Part shown: positions 1-11,402 of the stretch, piece after piece
Position numbering within the stretch: the stretch's first letter is position 1
How the letters are laid out: each line of letters starts with the position of its first letter
Assembly (NCBI GenBank): GCA_946811695.1
Contig: OX328127.1
Location: 47,963,783 to 48,027,782 of the forward strand
Source of the DNA: Gonocerus acuteangulatus
Lineage: Eukaryota; Arthropoda; Insecta; Hemiptera; Coreidae
Direction: 5' to 3'
DNA: 64,000 bases
Position numbers and translations under genes: made by a program
The notes under the pieces: model-generated
Told to the model about the DNA's origin: nothing
The model's input: only the letters and a program-made list of their open reading frames with translations
Database searches by the model: none

Positions 1-1965
1 TGCTTAAAAGTTCCTGCATATTGTTAGGGAGGGTAGAATCGAATCGTTTCTGGGCAGTCTGTAAGTAAATTTTGGAGGGTACGTCCTGCCTTACCTGTAT
101 ACTTATATTTTGCATTGTCATTTTTGTGTTATTCGAATATGTTCGTTTTCGAGCGAGCAATACTTCTTCGGGTTTGTGTTCCCGGTGACTGACATTCGTC
201 GACTGTTTGATTTTTGATGTTCTAAGTTTATTGTCTAACAGCTAGATCAGATGGTAAAATTTTAAAAGAGGAACTTCGAAAACGAGAATATGGTTCTATT
301 ATTTCATGAATAACAGTTACATCCTATGATTCCCTCTTCCTGCATGCAAAAATCGTCGGTGACGGTGCTCCTGAAAAAGGCAAGACGTGACGCCCAGCCT
401 TGCAGCATAAGAACACTCCAAGGGCATTCTGATCGGAAGGTGCTCCCATCCGGACTATTCGTTCCTCGTTCCCGAATTAAACGGTTGTCAGAGAGGACCT
501 GGCCCGGGGACTCCTTCTCGTCACAGGTATTTAAGTGCGGCGAACTGCGAGAGAAGAAAGGTCTCCTGGAGATTTTTTTCTGGAAGGACGAGGAAACCTG
601 ATGTTTTGCGGCTAACCAGAGGACAATGGTCTCGGGTCCCCCCGACTATTGTACATATGTCATGGAAGGGTCTTACCTGCCGCTGTGACACCGCGGGGTT
701 TGAATGGCCTTCCTGATCACGCCCTAAGGGTCGAGCACAGCTGTTGTGCAATTGCCTCCTGCCCAGTCGCACACAAAGGGCATTTAGGGGCACATTTTCT
801 TAGAAATGCCATGCAAGGGGCTGGTTTAGACTTTGCACCCTTACCTTATCCCCTGTTTGATCAAGCAAAGATATACTGTCCTCTATAATAATGTGCGTTT
901 TTCACATGAAAATTACTGAATAGTTCTTGTAATAGTTTTTCTAAGAAAAAGGTAATTGTAACGTGGGAAAGAAGTAGTCTTATCAGGCGAATAGACTGCA
1001 TACGGTAAATATCTTCTGATAATATTTTTTTCCCCTGTTTCAACATAACTTTAGGTTATTTTTGGGGGGGGGGGTATGTAATTCTGCCTCTACCCGCGAA
1101 AGTCATTGGCAGTACAAAGATGCGATATTCTTTAAATATTTTGAACTCTTTCGGAAAGTTAATCAAATTTTGAACGCTTGATTCATCATCTTGGGTTAGA
1201 CGTCATAATTAAGATTTCCTGCCTCCGGAAAGGGAGGATATACTCAAATATACATTACTTAAAATGTCCATGTCCCTTAAAATGTTGCTTAAACCCTATA
1301 ACATGATGTCCATACATGATTGTCATAGAAATATCATAAAATGGATGCATATTGATTACGGAAAGAGGGAGTAATTATTCCTGTGGCCCGCAACAACAGA
1401 GAGGTTCATAATATATGCAAATGCTTCAGCAAGCAATACATTTCCCATGCACTACATGAGCACACTCCGCCGATTCGAATGACGACAAATTCGATACAAA
1501 TATATTATACCCGTTTGATTAATCGAAGGCCAGAATTTTGATAACGCTGCCTATTTCATAATTTGTAATAATTCATCCATATCATGTAATTGACAATTCA
1601 TGTAATATTTAGGCAATTCGTTACTTAAAGTTGATAGCAATTGTATTCCGTGCAATAAATGTAATATACTTCATAATGACTGTCCCTCTGCGACAATGTT
1701 TATTATATTTGTTCACCTGTTGATAATGATTTTCTTTATACATCTGCAGTAAATTGGAAATCTTACAATATATACTCTTTTTATTTTGTCTTTATTAAAA
1801 ATTAAAATATCAACCACCGCTTTGGAATTGAGATGGTCTTATTACATATTACCTTTTTGAGCCCTTTTGTAGGAAATTTATTAGGATTTTCAATTCAAAT
1901 GTAACAAGCATTAATTTTCAGTTCAATTTACATAGGGATTAATTGACAGGAATTTCCGAGGTATA
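1..1965. other. No gene seen; AT-rich sequence
   Basis: I see no gene or recognisable repeat here. A less AT-rich patch at about 320-880 holds two short open frames (plus strand 326-601 and 649-888). Their composition and lack of recognisable motifs give no reason to call them genes. A short G-run lies near 1063-1074. The rest is AT-rich with short homopolymers. Confidence 0.5.
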
Positions 1966-1968
1966 AAT

Positions 1969-2335
1969 TATTTCCACTATAAATTGCATTTGATCCTCAC
2001 CTCAGCCATCTTTATTTATTAGCTAATAAAATTTTTTCACATGACGTTTCGGCCTCAGGGCCATCATCATAAGACTAGAAAAAAACACATTACATGCATG
2101 AAATTACATTAAAAATACCCCCATTTTCATACTATGTAAAATTTTAAAGATACTTTTAAGAAATTTTACATAGTATGAAAATGGGGGTCTTTTTAATGTA
2201 GTTTAATGCATGTAATGTGTTTTTTCTAGTCTTATGAGGATGGCCCTGAGGCCGAAAGGTCATGTGAAAAAATTTAATTAGCTAATAAATAAAGATGGCT
2301 GTGGTGAGAACCAAATGCAATTTATAGTGGAAATA
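1969..2335. repeat. 367-bp foldback element with hammerhead-like motifs in both arms
   Basis: Two arms of about 170-180 bp are inverted copies of each other around a centre near 2152. The outer ends (ccactataaattgcattt on the left, its complement on the right) match closely, as do the inner segments. Each arm contains a GGCC-CTGA-GGCC hairpin followed by GAAA. On the minus strand at 2043-2070 this reads ATGATGA, T, GGCC, CTGA, GGCC, GAAACGTC, one base from the hammerhead core CTGATGA. The right arm (2234-2261, plus strand) is more degraded. The sequence atagggattaat occurs at 1932-1943 and 2334-2345; it might be a target-site duplication, but the left copy lies 25 bp outside the arm. Inverted terminal units are known for Penelope-like elements. 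The assignment to that class is inference. Confidence 0.75.
2043..2070 (-). ncRNA. Degenerate hammerhead ribozyme-like motif
   Basis: The minus strand reads ATGATGA-T-GGCC-CTGA-GGCC-GAAAC-GTC. Relative to the hammerhead core, C3 is replaced by A, and there is an extra base before stem II. Stem II is 4 bp with a CTGA loop, and GTC follows GAAA as in minimal type I hammerheads. The C3 change should abolish cleavage, so this is probably a dead copy. A matching but worse copy (GAAAGGTC) is in the opposite arm. Confidence 0.35.
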
Positions 2336-2435
2336 GGGATTAATATTATATGGAATTTAGCATTGAGAACTGTCAATAACATTTATCAGTTTGTAAGAAG
2401 CTGTTACTGAGTACTCATCATTATGCCTTCAATTT

Positions 2436-2792
2436 ATACTAATTGTGTTTGCAATGGCAATGCTAAAGCTGCCCGTTGTAAATATGCCAGGCGATTCCCG
2501 AAAAGATGATTACCGAACAGTCTATATATATAGCTCCACGTTTCAAGGTCTTAGAGAAACTGGTATATTTGGTATAATACCACGTGCTGACGGTATTTTT
2601 GCCTCATTACAAAAAGACGAAAGGAGTGTGACGATATTACAATATTTTGATGATAATCCATCTGGCAGTGTACGAAGAGCTAGAGCAGAATTAAATATTT
2701 CGTCAACTACAGTATGGAGAACTCTCATTGCAGATGGACTTCACCCATATCATAATCAACGGGTACAAAATTCATTACCGCTAGACGTTTAG
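2436..2792 (+). pseudogene. Degraded DUF4817/HTH transposase-like fragment
   Basis: The open frame 2445-2792 (115 codons) ends in a stretch I recognise from arthropod DUF4817/HTH proteins and mariner-like transposase N-termini: STFQGLRETG, then a helix-turn-helix region (SVRRARAELNISSTTVWRTL) and LHPYHNQRVQ. The usual continuation LLP-D is seen as SLPLDV before a stop. The expected upstream half is in another frame: from about 2440 the plus strand reads CNGNAKAARCKYARRFPKR, a typical DUF4817 start, followed by stops. So the gene is frameshifted in its first third and truncated after the DNA-binding region, and no catalytic D,D,D domain follows. The ATG of the open frame is therefore not a true start. 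The family recognition is from memory of these conserved strings; no search was run. Confidence 0.65.
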
Positions 2793-3235
2793 AACGAATT
2801 TTTTACCTCCTGTGGAAATAGTTTTCTTGTTTTGAGTCCCGTATACTAATAAATTAGTTAGAACAAAAAAATAGTTTTTATTTATTTCATATAACATAAA
2901 TAATTCATAACAATGAGATTTTTTAAATGTGAATATCTCCTAAACACAGCGGTTGCTAATCCTAAGAGGACATTTTCTTGTTTTGAGGTCCTTCGTTCAT
3001 ATTTTCAGTTTGGCCTCGCAACCCTGAAACACCCTGTTAACCCAGAAATCCGGAAAACATGTTTTCTTGAAACCTTCTCAATTCACAGAAGTTCCGTGTT
3101 GTCGCGATCAAATTCATAGTTTACACTTTTGCGTAACTAGGCTTTCAGGTACACGTGTTAAAAGTAGTAGGACGTGAAGAATCTAATGAAACCATTTCCC
3201 AGGCCACACCTTTTATCGTTGTCGATGAAAAAGGG
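2793..3235. other. No gene seen
   Basis: AT-rich DNA. A short open frame at 2913-3119 has no recognisable motif. Confidence 0.4.
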
Positions 3236-3420
3236 TAAAAACTATATTTTTCCTGGGATGTTTGGATATATTCTTATATATCTTGAAACCTTTTGTGAAT
3301 TCGTAATTAATATAAATTATTTAATCGAAAGCTTATTAAATTTACAGCAAATAAGGTTCTTGTGCTATGTTTGATAAGGCGATTTCATTCGGAGAAACAT
3401 GGTGTAAATTCCACAAGAAT
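3236..3420 (-). repeat. Degenerate fragment of repeat family A
   Basis: The segment with ttggatatattcttatat, cttgaaacc, then gaaagcttattaaat and gataaggcgatttcattcgg parallels the better preserved family A body at 30100-30250. It is decayed, and no terminal hairpin or (TA)n tract is present. A separate trace of a family C end (gacaccaggggtaaaaacg) lies at about 3515-3575. Confidence 0.4.
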
Positions 3421-3635
3421 GCTGTCAGTTTCCTGTTATGTCGCCTAAAATCTTCATTCACAGATTTCATTTTATATTTTTTCATTTTTCACTGTTTCTA
3501 TTCTAAGCATTCGAAATGACACCAGGGGTAAAAACGGAATCTCGCTGAGATGATACAGTTCCTTATATTTGTTTGAGCACATACCTCAGCAGTACTTTGT
3601 TGAGGCAATGTGCGTCATTTTGCGCATCTCGTGAA

Positions 3636-3795
3636 GGGGCGATGTTAGCTCAGTGGTAGAGCACTTAACTCGACTAATGAACTGGAGGACCCAGGTTCAA
3701 AACCCGAGAGTGCACTAAAGATTTTTTCTTCTAGTGCCATCATTCGAGAGTTGGATTTGGGGTCCCAGATCGTCCCTAGGCTCACCCTAATATGT
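3636..3795 (+). mobile_element. SINE-A, tRNA-derived, 3'-truncated
   Basis: The head looks like a tRNA gene: box A TTAGCTCAGTGGTAGAGC at 3645-3662 and box B-like GGTTCAAAACC at about 3694-3704. It continues with the family body (cttctagtgccatcattcg, then cccagatcgtccctaggctcacc). The full-length copies at 7599-7940 and 59428-59766 continue for another 180 bp to a terminal ttacgggactgat; this copy lacks that part. Transcription would be by RNA polymerase III from the internal boxes. Confidence 0.8.
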
Positions 3796-3879
3796 TTCGT
3801 TCTGCATTTTAGAAATATATGTATTTGTTCTTGATGGGAGAGAACGGTAGGGTGTTTCTGTTTATCGATGTTCTGCTTT

Positions 3880-4262
3880 TTATTCCTTGCACCTTATTCT
3901 CTACTGTAGATGGAAACTTCCTTATGACTTATGACCTCCCACTTCAATATGACGAACGATCCTCATCAACGAGCAGTAGGATCATCTGTGCAGCACCCGA
4001 ACGGCCATTTCTGTGAAGGGCTTACACGCTAGAAGGAACAAAAGAAATACTGCCGACATTACTGACTCTGTTCCAGACTGTCGACCAGAGCTGTTCCTCC
4101 CGGCCACCTTATATAGTCGATTAGCCTCCTCTTCGCCTAATTTGACTTTCATCCCATCAGCGGTAAGGGCGGCTTTCCTTTCATCTCCTGTAGCGACGGG
4201 AGGCCGCCGAAGGGGATCGCCTTCCACATCCCATAGTGAACCAGTGACGGCGGCAGGTTAAT
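3880..4262. other. Unassigned GC-richer block
   Basis: This stretch is visibly richer in G+C than its flanks and has overlapping short open frames on both strands (plus 4013-4261, minus 3982-4227). Neither shows a recognisable domain. Read on the minus strand there is a TATA-like tatataagg near 4110-4118 followed by GC-rich sequence. That would fit a promoter or LTR fragment, but I have no second copy to define ends. Confidence 0.25.
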
Positions 4263-4504
4263 TCTCTCTCAATTTCTCTCTTTCTTTATTTTCTCTCTTT
4301 TGTTGGTCTCATCATATCGCACGGATTTAATAACGTGCCTTCAGAATGTCGGAGTAATTGCGTTGCAATACTTCACAAGTTGGAGCCGTGAACATCAATA
4401 GTTTTACTCTTATAGTTATAGTTATATTTCTAATTAAGGCTCAACTCAACTATTAATTATTTGTTTACCTTTGTTCAAGAGGAAACCATAACTTACAAAG
4501 GACC

Positions 4505-4635
4505 GATTTTTTAAAGGATTTCTTTCCCTAAGGGAGGAAACCCGCTTATGAGGTTGACGGAAGTACTGACTAGAACATTTATACGTTTTATAACCAATGG
4601 AGCATGAAAATAACGGTGGCTGAAAATTGTACATT

Positions 4636-4683
<48 letters not shown>
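4505..4683 (-). repeat. Family A end with hairpin and (TA)n
   Basis: The minus strand reads (TA)n, then an aaccnnngttattttc-like stretch, agtcagtacttccgtcaacc, cataagcgggttt and a hairpin of the type cctccctta/tagggaaag. This is the terminal 130 bp of family A in degraded form, and the last bases are mutated. The microsatellite occupies about 4638-4683, as in other copies where (TA)n separates the body from the terminal segment. Confidence 0.6.
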
Positions 4684-4686
<3 letters not shown>

Positions 4687-7550
4687 CTTACTTTTACCCA
4701 AGATTTTATTGTAAGTAGGTGTTTTAATATTTCACAAAACATTAACTACATTTATTCAAGGCTTTCCAAATGACCGAAGCGTGCTAAGATGACGCATGAC
4801 CTTTCTTACAATGCTTGCTAGTTGATCATGATATCTACGTTAATGGTCGGTACGAGGAAATTAATTATTATTTTTTTTTTTTTTTATACAATAGATTTTT
4901 CTCCTTAGATGTATTTCCTAAGTTTGATTAGGCATGATGATTTAGATCCAAGAGAAATTTGGAATGAAACCCTTAGTCACTTGATACCATTTCAAGTGAT
5001 TGGGCGTCTTTCTGCTTCCAACAGTTAATAATTAGATATTTAGCAGACTGGTTTAATTTGGTGTTAGATTGAGGAGAAGAATAATTTAGGTTTTTATTGA
5101 CGTCATCTAATGATGATATCAACGTTGTCATTATAGGCTAGAGGGTGCTACTGGAAGCATGAATAGCATGACAGATGGCCTATTGCATGCCTTGCTCTTT
5201 TCTTACACCGATGAGGGTGTAGGACAAGAAGTGCAACGCTAATGCATGTAGGGTTCGTTGTTCTGAAATGGCTCAGCTTAAGTCATTAATTCAAGTGTGG
5301 GTTGCAAGTGACTAGTTTCTCGGTTCCAGTTTTCATCGTTTTTCATTCTTCTCATTTTTACCTAATTGTAGAAAATAAGGCAGTTTATGTTATTTAGCAG
5401 TATATTCCGAGGTATGCTGTCATATTCGCTATTACTTACATAGCGTGTTTGCTTTTTACCGTACACATTAGTTTGTGCGTTTGAACTGGCATCTTCGAGT
5501 TAACGCTTGCAGAACAAGAATCAATGAGAGTTCTCAAACTTTCCATCGCAAACAGAATGTATGCTTACAGTTTTAACTCAATTCCATAAACCTTGCATTT
5601 GCTCTGCGATATAGCACAGCTTTATTACGGAACTGATATTGAACTAGTGATATTTTTGACTTTTTTTATGACATTTCTTTCTTAGGCTTTTAATTTTTGG
5701 AAATCGTACTTTAAGCACTTTTCGAAACAATGTAGCTATTAAGGTAGCACCCCTTTATAATTGTACTATTAGAAATTCAGTTGTTAGTAATGGAAATTGT
5801 ACTGTTAAAACTGTCAGCAACAATTTAATATTTTAGGTGGATTTCAAATAGATTGACTTTCCTTAAATGTCTGTTACAATTTGACAAAAGTCGGAGCGCA
5901 GAACGGTATAGCTTTTAGTTTTGTTGGTAGTAAAGGTAATTCTTTTAAATTGCGTTGCTTATCTGCTGTACTTTAAGGCAATGTTTCGGGAATAGTGATT
6001 TAAAAATATTAAAGTAGAATTAAGACTGTTTTTGAAAAGTGATTTTTCTTTTAATTCTTCATTTTCATTCTTTCTATTAGTCAATAACATTAGGTCCGTT
6101 AAAAATTCAAATTATATACACTACATGTTTGAAACGTTCCTGCACAATATTTTATATTTTATAATGCCAGTCGTAACATACTGAATCAATATAAGCATAC
6201 TTATAAAAGATTTCATGACCCATTAGCCTCAGAGGGAAGCTATCGAGTCAATGTCTAAAGACTTCAAGTTATGAATGAATTGTGCCCCCTCCTTGAAAGT
6301 TAGAGTACCTTTTCAGGTGATACGGTTAAAAGGCCCCCTTAATTTAATATTTATTTAAGTCATTTAATTCAAATGGGTATGAACCATAGGCGGCGGTCTG
6401 GGGACGAAGGGAGCACTGGCTTCTTGTTTCTTAATCAGTAACATTGAAGGCTCCTGCTGTATATCTTAGGGAGTGGGGTGAATTGAGGGGTTGTAACCGA
6501 ATCTCATTTACTGCCCTCCATTCCTCCAGGGGCTGTAAAGGAGAATTAGGGAATGAGGACTGAGGAAGAGATAACCCAAACCACTGATTCACAAACAATT
6601 CATGAAATATAATTACAATAAAATTTATTTTGTTCTAATACATAATTTACTATCGCATTTCATGTAAATGTACCTTCTGAGGTTGCACTTATCAATGAAT
6701 CAAATTCAACTTTTTTTAATTCTTTCTGGACTAACTAGAAAAGCTATCCTAATTTTATTGTGCATTGTTATGGGATTGATACCCCACTTTTTTTTCCAAA
6801 ATGTTTGGAAATTTAAAACTGAACCTTGGAAGCTATTATCGTGGTCGAATGAACTTTCATTGGACCTAGTGTACGACCCCTCAAGTTTACACTTCGTCTC
6901 CAGAGACTCTAACAGTGGAATTTCCAGAAGGGATTTTTATTACGGATGATTGTAGAGAATTAAATTGGAAGTAGATTTTATACCTGTCATTTTTTTTCGC
7001 TAAAGCGCACCACTAAGTCACAAATTGCCAAAAACCGAAAAAAAAACCCTGAGTTTTTGTAATAAATAAACACGAATATAGAGGTTTAAATTTACTTCCC
7101 AATATGTATCTTTAAATGTCTAAAATGTTACCATGTACGACGAAAAAAAAGAGCATTATCAATAGTTCATTTAAACTTAAAAAAAAAAGTCCTAAATTAT
7201 TTTTGCTCCACCTATTTTGGAATTTATGAAAGTTTGAAGACTAAATTAATATATAAATGTAGACAAGAATAGAACTATTTTTTGTATGAAAATCAAGCTT
7301 GTAATAATAAATATATTAACTTATTTATTTATTTATTTATTTGGGTTTAAAGCTAGAAACTGGGTGTATTAATTAATTGTTGCTTTTAATAAGTAATACT
7401 TACTTTAAACAAAGGATTACAAAATACTATATTAAATTTAATGGTCCAAAACTCACCGAATAAGCAGAATCTTCTATTAATTATTTTTGTGCTGGAAAAA
7501 TTAAGTACGAAACGAATTGTAAAGAAATACATTTCAGAACAAAAATATCC

Positions 7551-7552
<2 letters not shown>
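4684..7552. other. No gene seen; long AT-rich interval
   Basis: No recognisable gene or repeat element on either strand. A T-run lies at about 4870-4884 and a TTTA run at 7320-7340. A slightly GC-richer patch at 6365-6590 has no motif I can name. The longest open frame (6668-6949) has biased, motif-free content. Confidence 0.5.
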
Positions 7553-7598
<46 letters not shown>

Positions 7599-7602
<4 letters not shown>

Positions 7603-7940
7603 CAGTCCCGTAACAGGTCACGAGGGCCCTGAGGGGCAGATACTATAGAGGTATCTGATTCATGAACATACGGCACACTAGGGAGATAGTGTGGTCAATA
7701 CTAAGCTCCGGCCGCCTGATTTTCCCCTTGGCTGCATCGACTGCTAGAGGCATTAGCACCCAAGGTACCCATTGAAAAATTCATTCAAGGCTGGGTTGGC
7801 CTAGGGACGGTCAGGGAGGCCGAATTCAACCCATGAACGAAGACACTTAAAGAAAAAATGTTTAGTGCTTGCTCGGGATTTGAACTCAGGTCCTCCAACT
7901 TATTAGTCCAGTGCTCTACCACTGAGCTAACCTCGCCCCC
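7599..7940 (-). mobile_element. SINE-A, full length
   Basis: On the minus strand it runs from ggggcgaggttagctcag (box A TTAGCTCAGTGGTAGAGC) through box B GAGTTCAAATCC, a body with ctaggccaacccagcc, and a 3' end cctgttacgggactgat that abuts (TA)n at 7553-7599. About 340 bp, closely matching the copies at 28928-29230 and 59428-59766, so the family is relatively young. The minus-strand open frame 7785-8102 is an accidental frame across it. Confidence 0.88.
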
Positions 7941-9085
7941 TCGTTTGTCAGTGGTTTCTACCGCCAACATATGAAAAAGAGCGAATCGCTTCTTTCGCAA
8001 GCTCTTTATTAAATATAAATAAATAAATATTTTTAACGAATTCATCCACGTTGATAACAATCTAAAAGATGATCCTTTGTTACAGAATATAAAAAAATGC
8101 ACAATAATTTCTTTTAAATTTTCAAATATGTCCGTTCAAATATGGTAGGCCGGAGAGTTAGGTATTATAAATGTTTCCGTTGTAAATGCTTTCATTCCAG
8201 ACATTTTCACACAATTTAATATAATATAGAATGTCTGTTTAAATTGATCGTTTATTATCTGCCAGTTTTTCTTGTTTCCTTTTATTTAAATTTATCGGAG
8301 TAGTATCTAATTTTATTCATTGTTTTTTTTATTATTTTCTCTAATAGTTATAATATCAAGGCTGATGGTTTTGTTCTACATAGATGTTTTAATAAATTTT
8401 CAATAATTTGAATAAAATAAAATAAATTTTTTGATTAGGGAATGTTTCGAATATTGTGGAAAACCTTTAGGGAAGTCTGAGAATCTGTACAGCAGGAAAT
8501 TTAATATTTCTCTAATCTCACTGATGATGTTCAAACGAAGAGTCCACTTCTCTTGTACATCGGACAAGGCTGTGTAAACACCAAGTTTTACAAGCATCCC
8601 CGACAAAGCAGCTTTTCCTACTTGAGCCCTCCATTCCATTAAACTACTTTAATAAGGAAAGTTGAAAAGACTAACAATGTACTACAGCGACGCTAAGAAA
8701 AACACGGCCGTAAACCTGACAGACTGTTTATAAAGACATAGAGGAAGGAGGAGGCAGACCACATAATGAACATCATCTTTATTCATGGAGTCCCATAAAT
8801 AGTAGATAATTGGGAGCTAATTCCGCTTTAACTAGGCGGCGTACTTTATTTTATGATATAACGACCTTCGTGGTGAACTAATTGGGAGGATGCCAGCTGA
8901 GACGGTGTCCTTTTATTAACTAGTTATTCCTAGTCCGAGAAGGCTTGGAGATTCTTGTTACTAACATGACAACAACTTGACTCAAATTAGGTGCTACTGT
9001 ATCTTTAATGTCGATCCAACTAGGCTAATAGGCTGCTCATATTGCCTCAAACTTCAAAATCTTCTCCAATAAAAATTTAACTACA
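7941..9085. other. No gene seen
   Basis: AT-rich. Short open frames such as 8400-8639 (minus) show no motif. Confidence 0.45.
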
Positions 9086-9090
9086 ATAGT

Positions 9091-9292
9091 TTTTTTTTTT
9101 TTTTTTTTTCTGTCGAGTGTTTGATCGACCATTAACATCTGAGCTGTCTGTACGTTGCCACCCTTCGTACACATCCTTCCTAAAAATTCCTTTAGCTGGC
9201 CCAAAAATAAAGGAAGTCGAACCCTGCTTGAGGTTCGACTCGAACACTCATCTAACACATTTAAAACCAAGCCACTGGACCTAGCGGAGACC
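9091..9292 (-). mobile_element. tRNA-derived SINE with poly(A) tail
   Basis: On the minus strand a tRNA-like head (gctaggtccagtggcttgg as box A region, GTTCGAGTCGA as box B-like) is followed by a body containing gaagggtggcaac and a terminal A-run of about 21 (plus-strand T-run near 9091-9112). The gggtggcaac string is shared with the SINEs at 59188 and 63355. No clear target-site duplication was found. Confidence 0.6.
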
Positions 9293-9379
9293 AGCTTGTA
9301 AATGTTATTCATAAATGAGTAACACGTCTATAAATGGCATAGTACATAGTACAGATTTGTATGGAAGTTGGTACATAAT

Positions 9380-9880
9380 TCTTTTGTCTAGTTTCAAAGT
9401 CATGTTTGTTATCCAGCAGAATCCGTCTGTCGGAAAATGGTTTTTAGAGCGAAAATCGAGCAACAAAGTCGTAACGCTTACATTTTCGAGTTAATACGCT
9501 TGCGGGGTCTCCCGCGGTCTACTGGCTAGCGCACTAGATTCATAAGCGGGAGATGGTGGGTTCGATCCCCACCGGCGCCAGAAATTTTCTCATCTCAGGG
9601 CTCAGGGCTCAGGGCTCAGGGCTCGGGGAGAAAATTCCTGGCTGCACCCTGAATGTCGGCGCTAATAGCCATGATTTGTTGATGCGCCGTAAAAAAAAAA
9701 AAAAAAAAAAAAAAAAATACGCTTGCTGGTTCTCTTCTTATAGGTTGTTTACTGTAGGAAAACGAAGTTTGAAGTTGATATCTGTAACCGTTTTTGAGAA
9801 AAGTGTATTATAATAGCTTTTAAAACAAATTTGTGGTTTGGGTACTTGGAGTCGTTGAATTCAATTTAAATATTTGAAAA
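9380..9880 (-). repeat. Family A fragment split by a SINE
   Basis: The segments 9380-9503 and 9727-9880 are collinear halves of the family A body. The first has cagcagaatccgtctgtcgg and gtaacgcttacattttcgag; the second has ggaaaacgaagtttg, aaccgtttttgag and tttgggtacttgg. Compare 29390-29640. The split is exactly at the SINE-B insertion described separately. Confidence 0.75.
9504..9715 (+). mobile_element. SINE-B with 11-bp target-site duplication
   Basis: The tRNA-like head begins ggggtctcccgcggtct, with box A around ctactggctagcgc and box B GGTTCGATCCC at about 9561-9571. The body ends ctgcaccctgaatgtcggcg, ctaatagcc, gatgcgccgt and a poly(A) tract of about 27. The flanks are the direct repeat aatacgcttgc at 9493-9503 and 9716-9726, the signature of target-primed reverse transcription. 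It also carries an expanded CTCAGGG heptamer (about 9594-9626). Confidence 0.9.
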
Positions 9881-10202
9881 TCATATACACTAAGATTAAA
9901 TTTTCGTTACATTTGGAGCGAAGGAAAAAAAAAATGGGGAAAAAATGAGAAAAATATTGGTAATAGTTTTTTCTTAGGTGGAACGTTTAGAATTTTAAGT
10001 ACATTATAAACCTCTTCTGAGTATTAGTAATACAAATGAGTGATGTAAACGCAACAGGCACATTTAATAAATTTACACATTATTATAAGAATTACTGGTT
10101 TCTATTTTCTCCTCATTCTTAATTTTTAAGAGCCTTATTAATTATACATGTATTTTTTTAATGAAAAATGTTTGCGTCATTGGGTCGACGCTTTCTTACT
10201 AC

Positions 10203-10230
10203 TAAAAAAAAAAAAAAAAAAAAAAAAAAA
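10203..10230. repeat. Poly(A) tract
   Basis: A run of about 28 A with no recognisable retroposon body immediately upstream on the plus strand. It may be a tail of a decayed element or simple slippage. The flanking 9.9-10.8 kb is AT-rich and without a recognisable gene. Confidence 0.7.
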
Positions 10231-10819
10231 CTTACATAGTTACTGTGCCATTTCTAGGAGAATGCCAGGAATTATTAAAAAATGCATAACAGTGCTGACA
10301 GACTAATTATTAAGACGAAATAAATGTATGGAAAGCAAAGGGGGAATAACAAAAAAAAAATCTGTATACATTAGTTGTCCAAAGAGAGAAAAAAGAAACT
10401 TTTCAGCTCCAGACAAGTACTGAATCCAAGCTATTTGGATCTTAAAATAGCAAAAGTTGAAAGTTCTCTGAAAAAATAAAAGAAAATGAACACTAACAAA
10501 TGGTATGGAAAACAAAGAACGTACTGACCATTGTCTTGGAAGAAAGTCTGAAGAGAGAAATATTTACAATAAGAAAAGTAGAAAATGTCCCTATTAATAA
10601 AGAAGAAATCAGATAATTAGTGACCGAAGATAAATTTCTTTATTTGCAATTTGCGCGAATGGTAAATACTCTAAAAACTGTCTGTTAGATTTGTTGCAAG
10701 TGGTCAGATTGACATATTGTGATTGTATGTTGTAATTCAGTTACAGTTAAGTCAGTCAGGATACAGAGTTTGCATTTGAGAATAATAACAATTCTGTTGT
10801 GAAAAACGTATATTTTACT

Positions 10820-11066
10820 ACACCCTGTGCCTTAACTAGAGTTACATATGGGCTTAGAGAGTCATGATATCTTGAATACATACTAGAGTAGGGGCAAGTA
10901 CTGTTGTCCAGTCGCCAGATTTTAGAGGACTTGATGTGCCTACGGTCCGCGATGGCTACCCTCGACGACGACAATAGGAGGTAAATTCTATATGCGCGCA
11001 AGTTTCGAACTGATGCTCTCAGAACTGGAGTCGAGTGGTCTACCACTTAGTCAAACTAGTCCCTCT
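10820..11066 (-). mobile_element. Possible third tRNA-derived SINE family (SINE-C)
   Basis: On the minus strand from 11066 the sequence reads gagggactagtttgactaag, tggtagaccactcgactcc, then cagttcgaaacttgcgcgc. The A box-like (gactaagtggtagac) and B box-like (GTTCGAAAC) strings are spaced as in a tRNA. The body is unlike SINE-A or SINE-B, and the 3' end is not defined because no second copy is visible in the window. Confidence 0.45.
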
Positions 11067-11321
11067 TAAATGACATATCGTCGTTACAAATGCAAACTAT
11101 CGAATGTGAAAATTACTACTTTTCAGAGTGAAAAAATTTGTATTCATTACTTTGCTTTTGGACAGTAAAGTAGTCGGCAGATTCGGCCTCATGACAGTGG
11201 TTACTCTCCCCTTTCAATGAGTGAACTTAGATTCGAGATTTTTCCGTCACATTCGATATTTTGTATTTGTTTCAACGACATAAACGAAGAATAAACCCTG
11301 CCAAAAAATTATAAAAGAGCT

Positions 11322-11402
11322 GAATCTCGGCACTAATGGCCTAGACGTTGAAGCGCCGTAAAAAATAAATAATAAAATAAAAAAAATAATATAATATAAA
11401 AA
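11322..11402 (+). mobile_element. SINE-B 3' fragment
   Basis: The string gctgaatctcggcactaatg, cctagacgttgaagcgccgt and an A-rich tail match the last 45 bp of SINE-B. The tRNA head is absent, so this is a 5'-truncated insertion. Confidence 0.7.

Noticed and set aside
326..888. Two open frames in the first kilobase as a small gene
   Set aside because: No recognisable domain, no clear splice or start context, and overlapping frames on both strands of similar length.
3636..3720. Functional tRNA genes at the A/B box sites (also 9504, 50882, 63355)
   Set aside because: All continue into conserved SINE bodies with A-rich or TA tails and several lack good acceptor-stem pairing; they are SINE heads.
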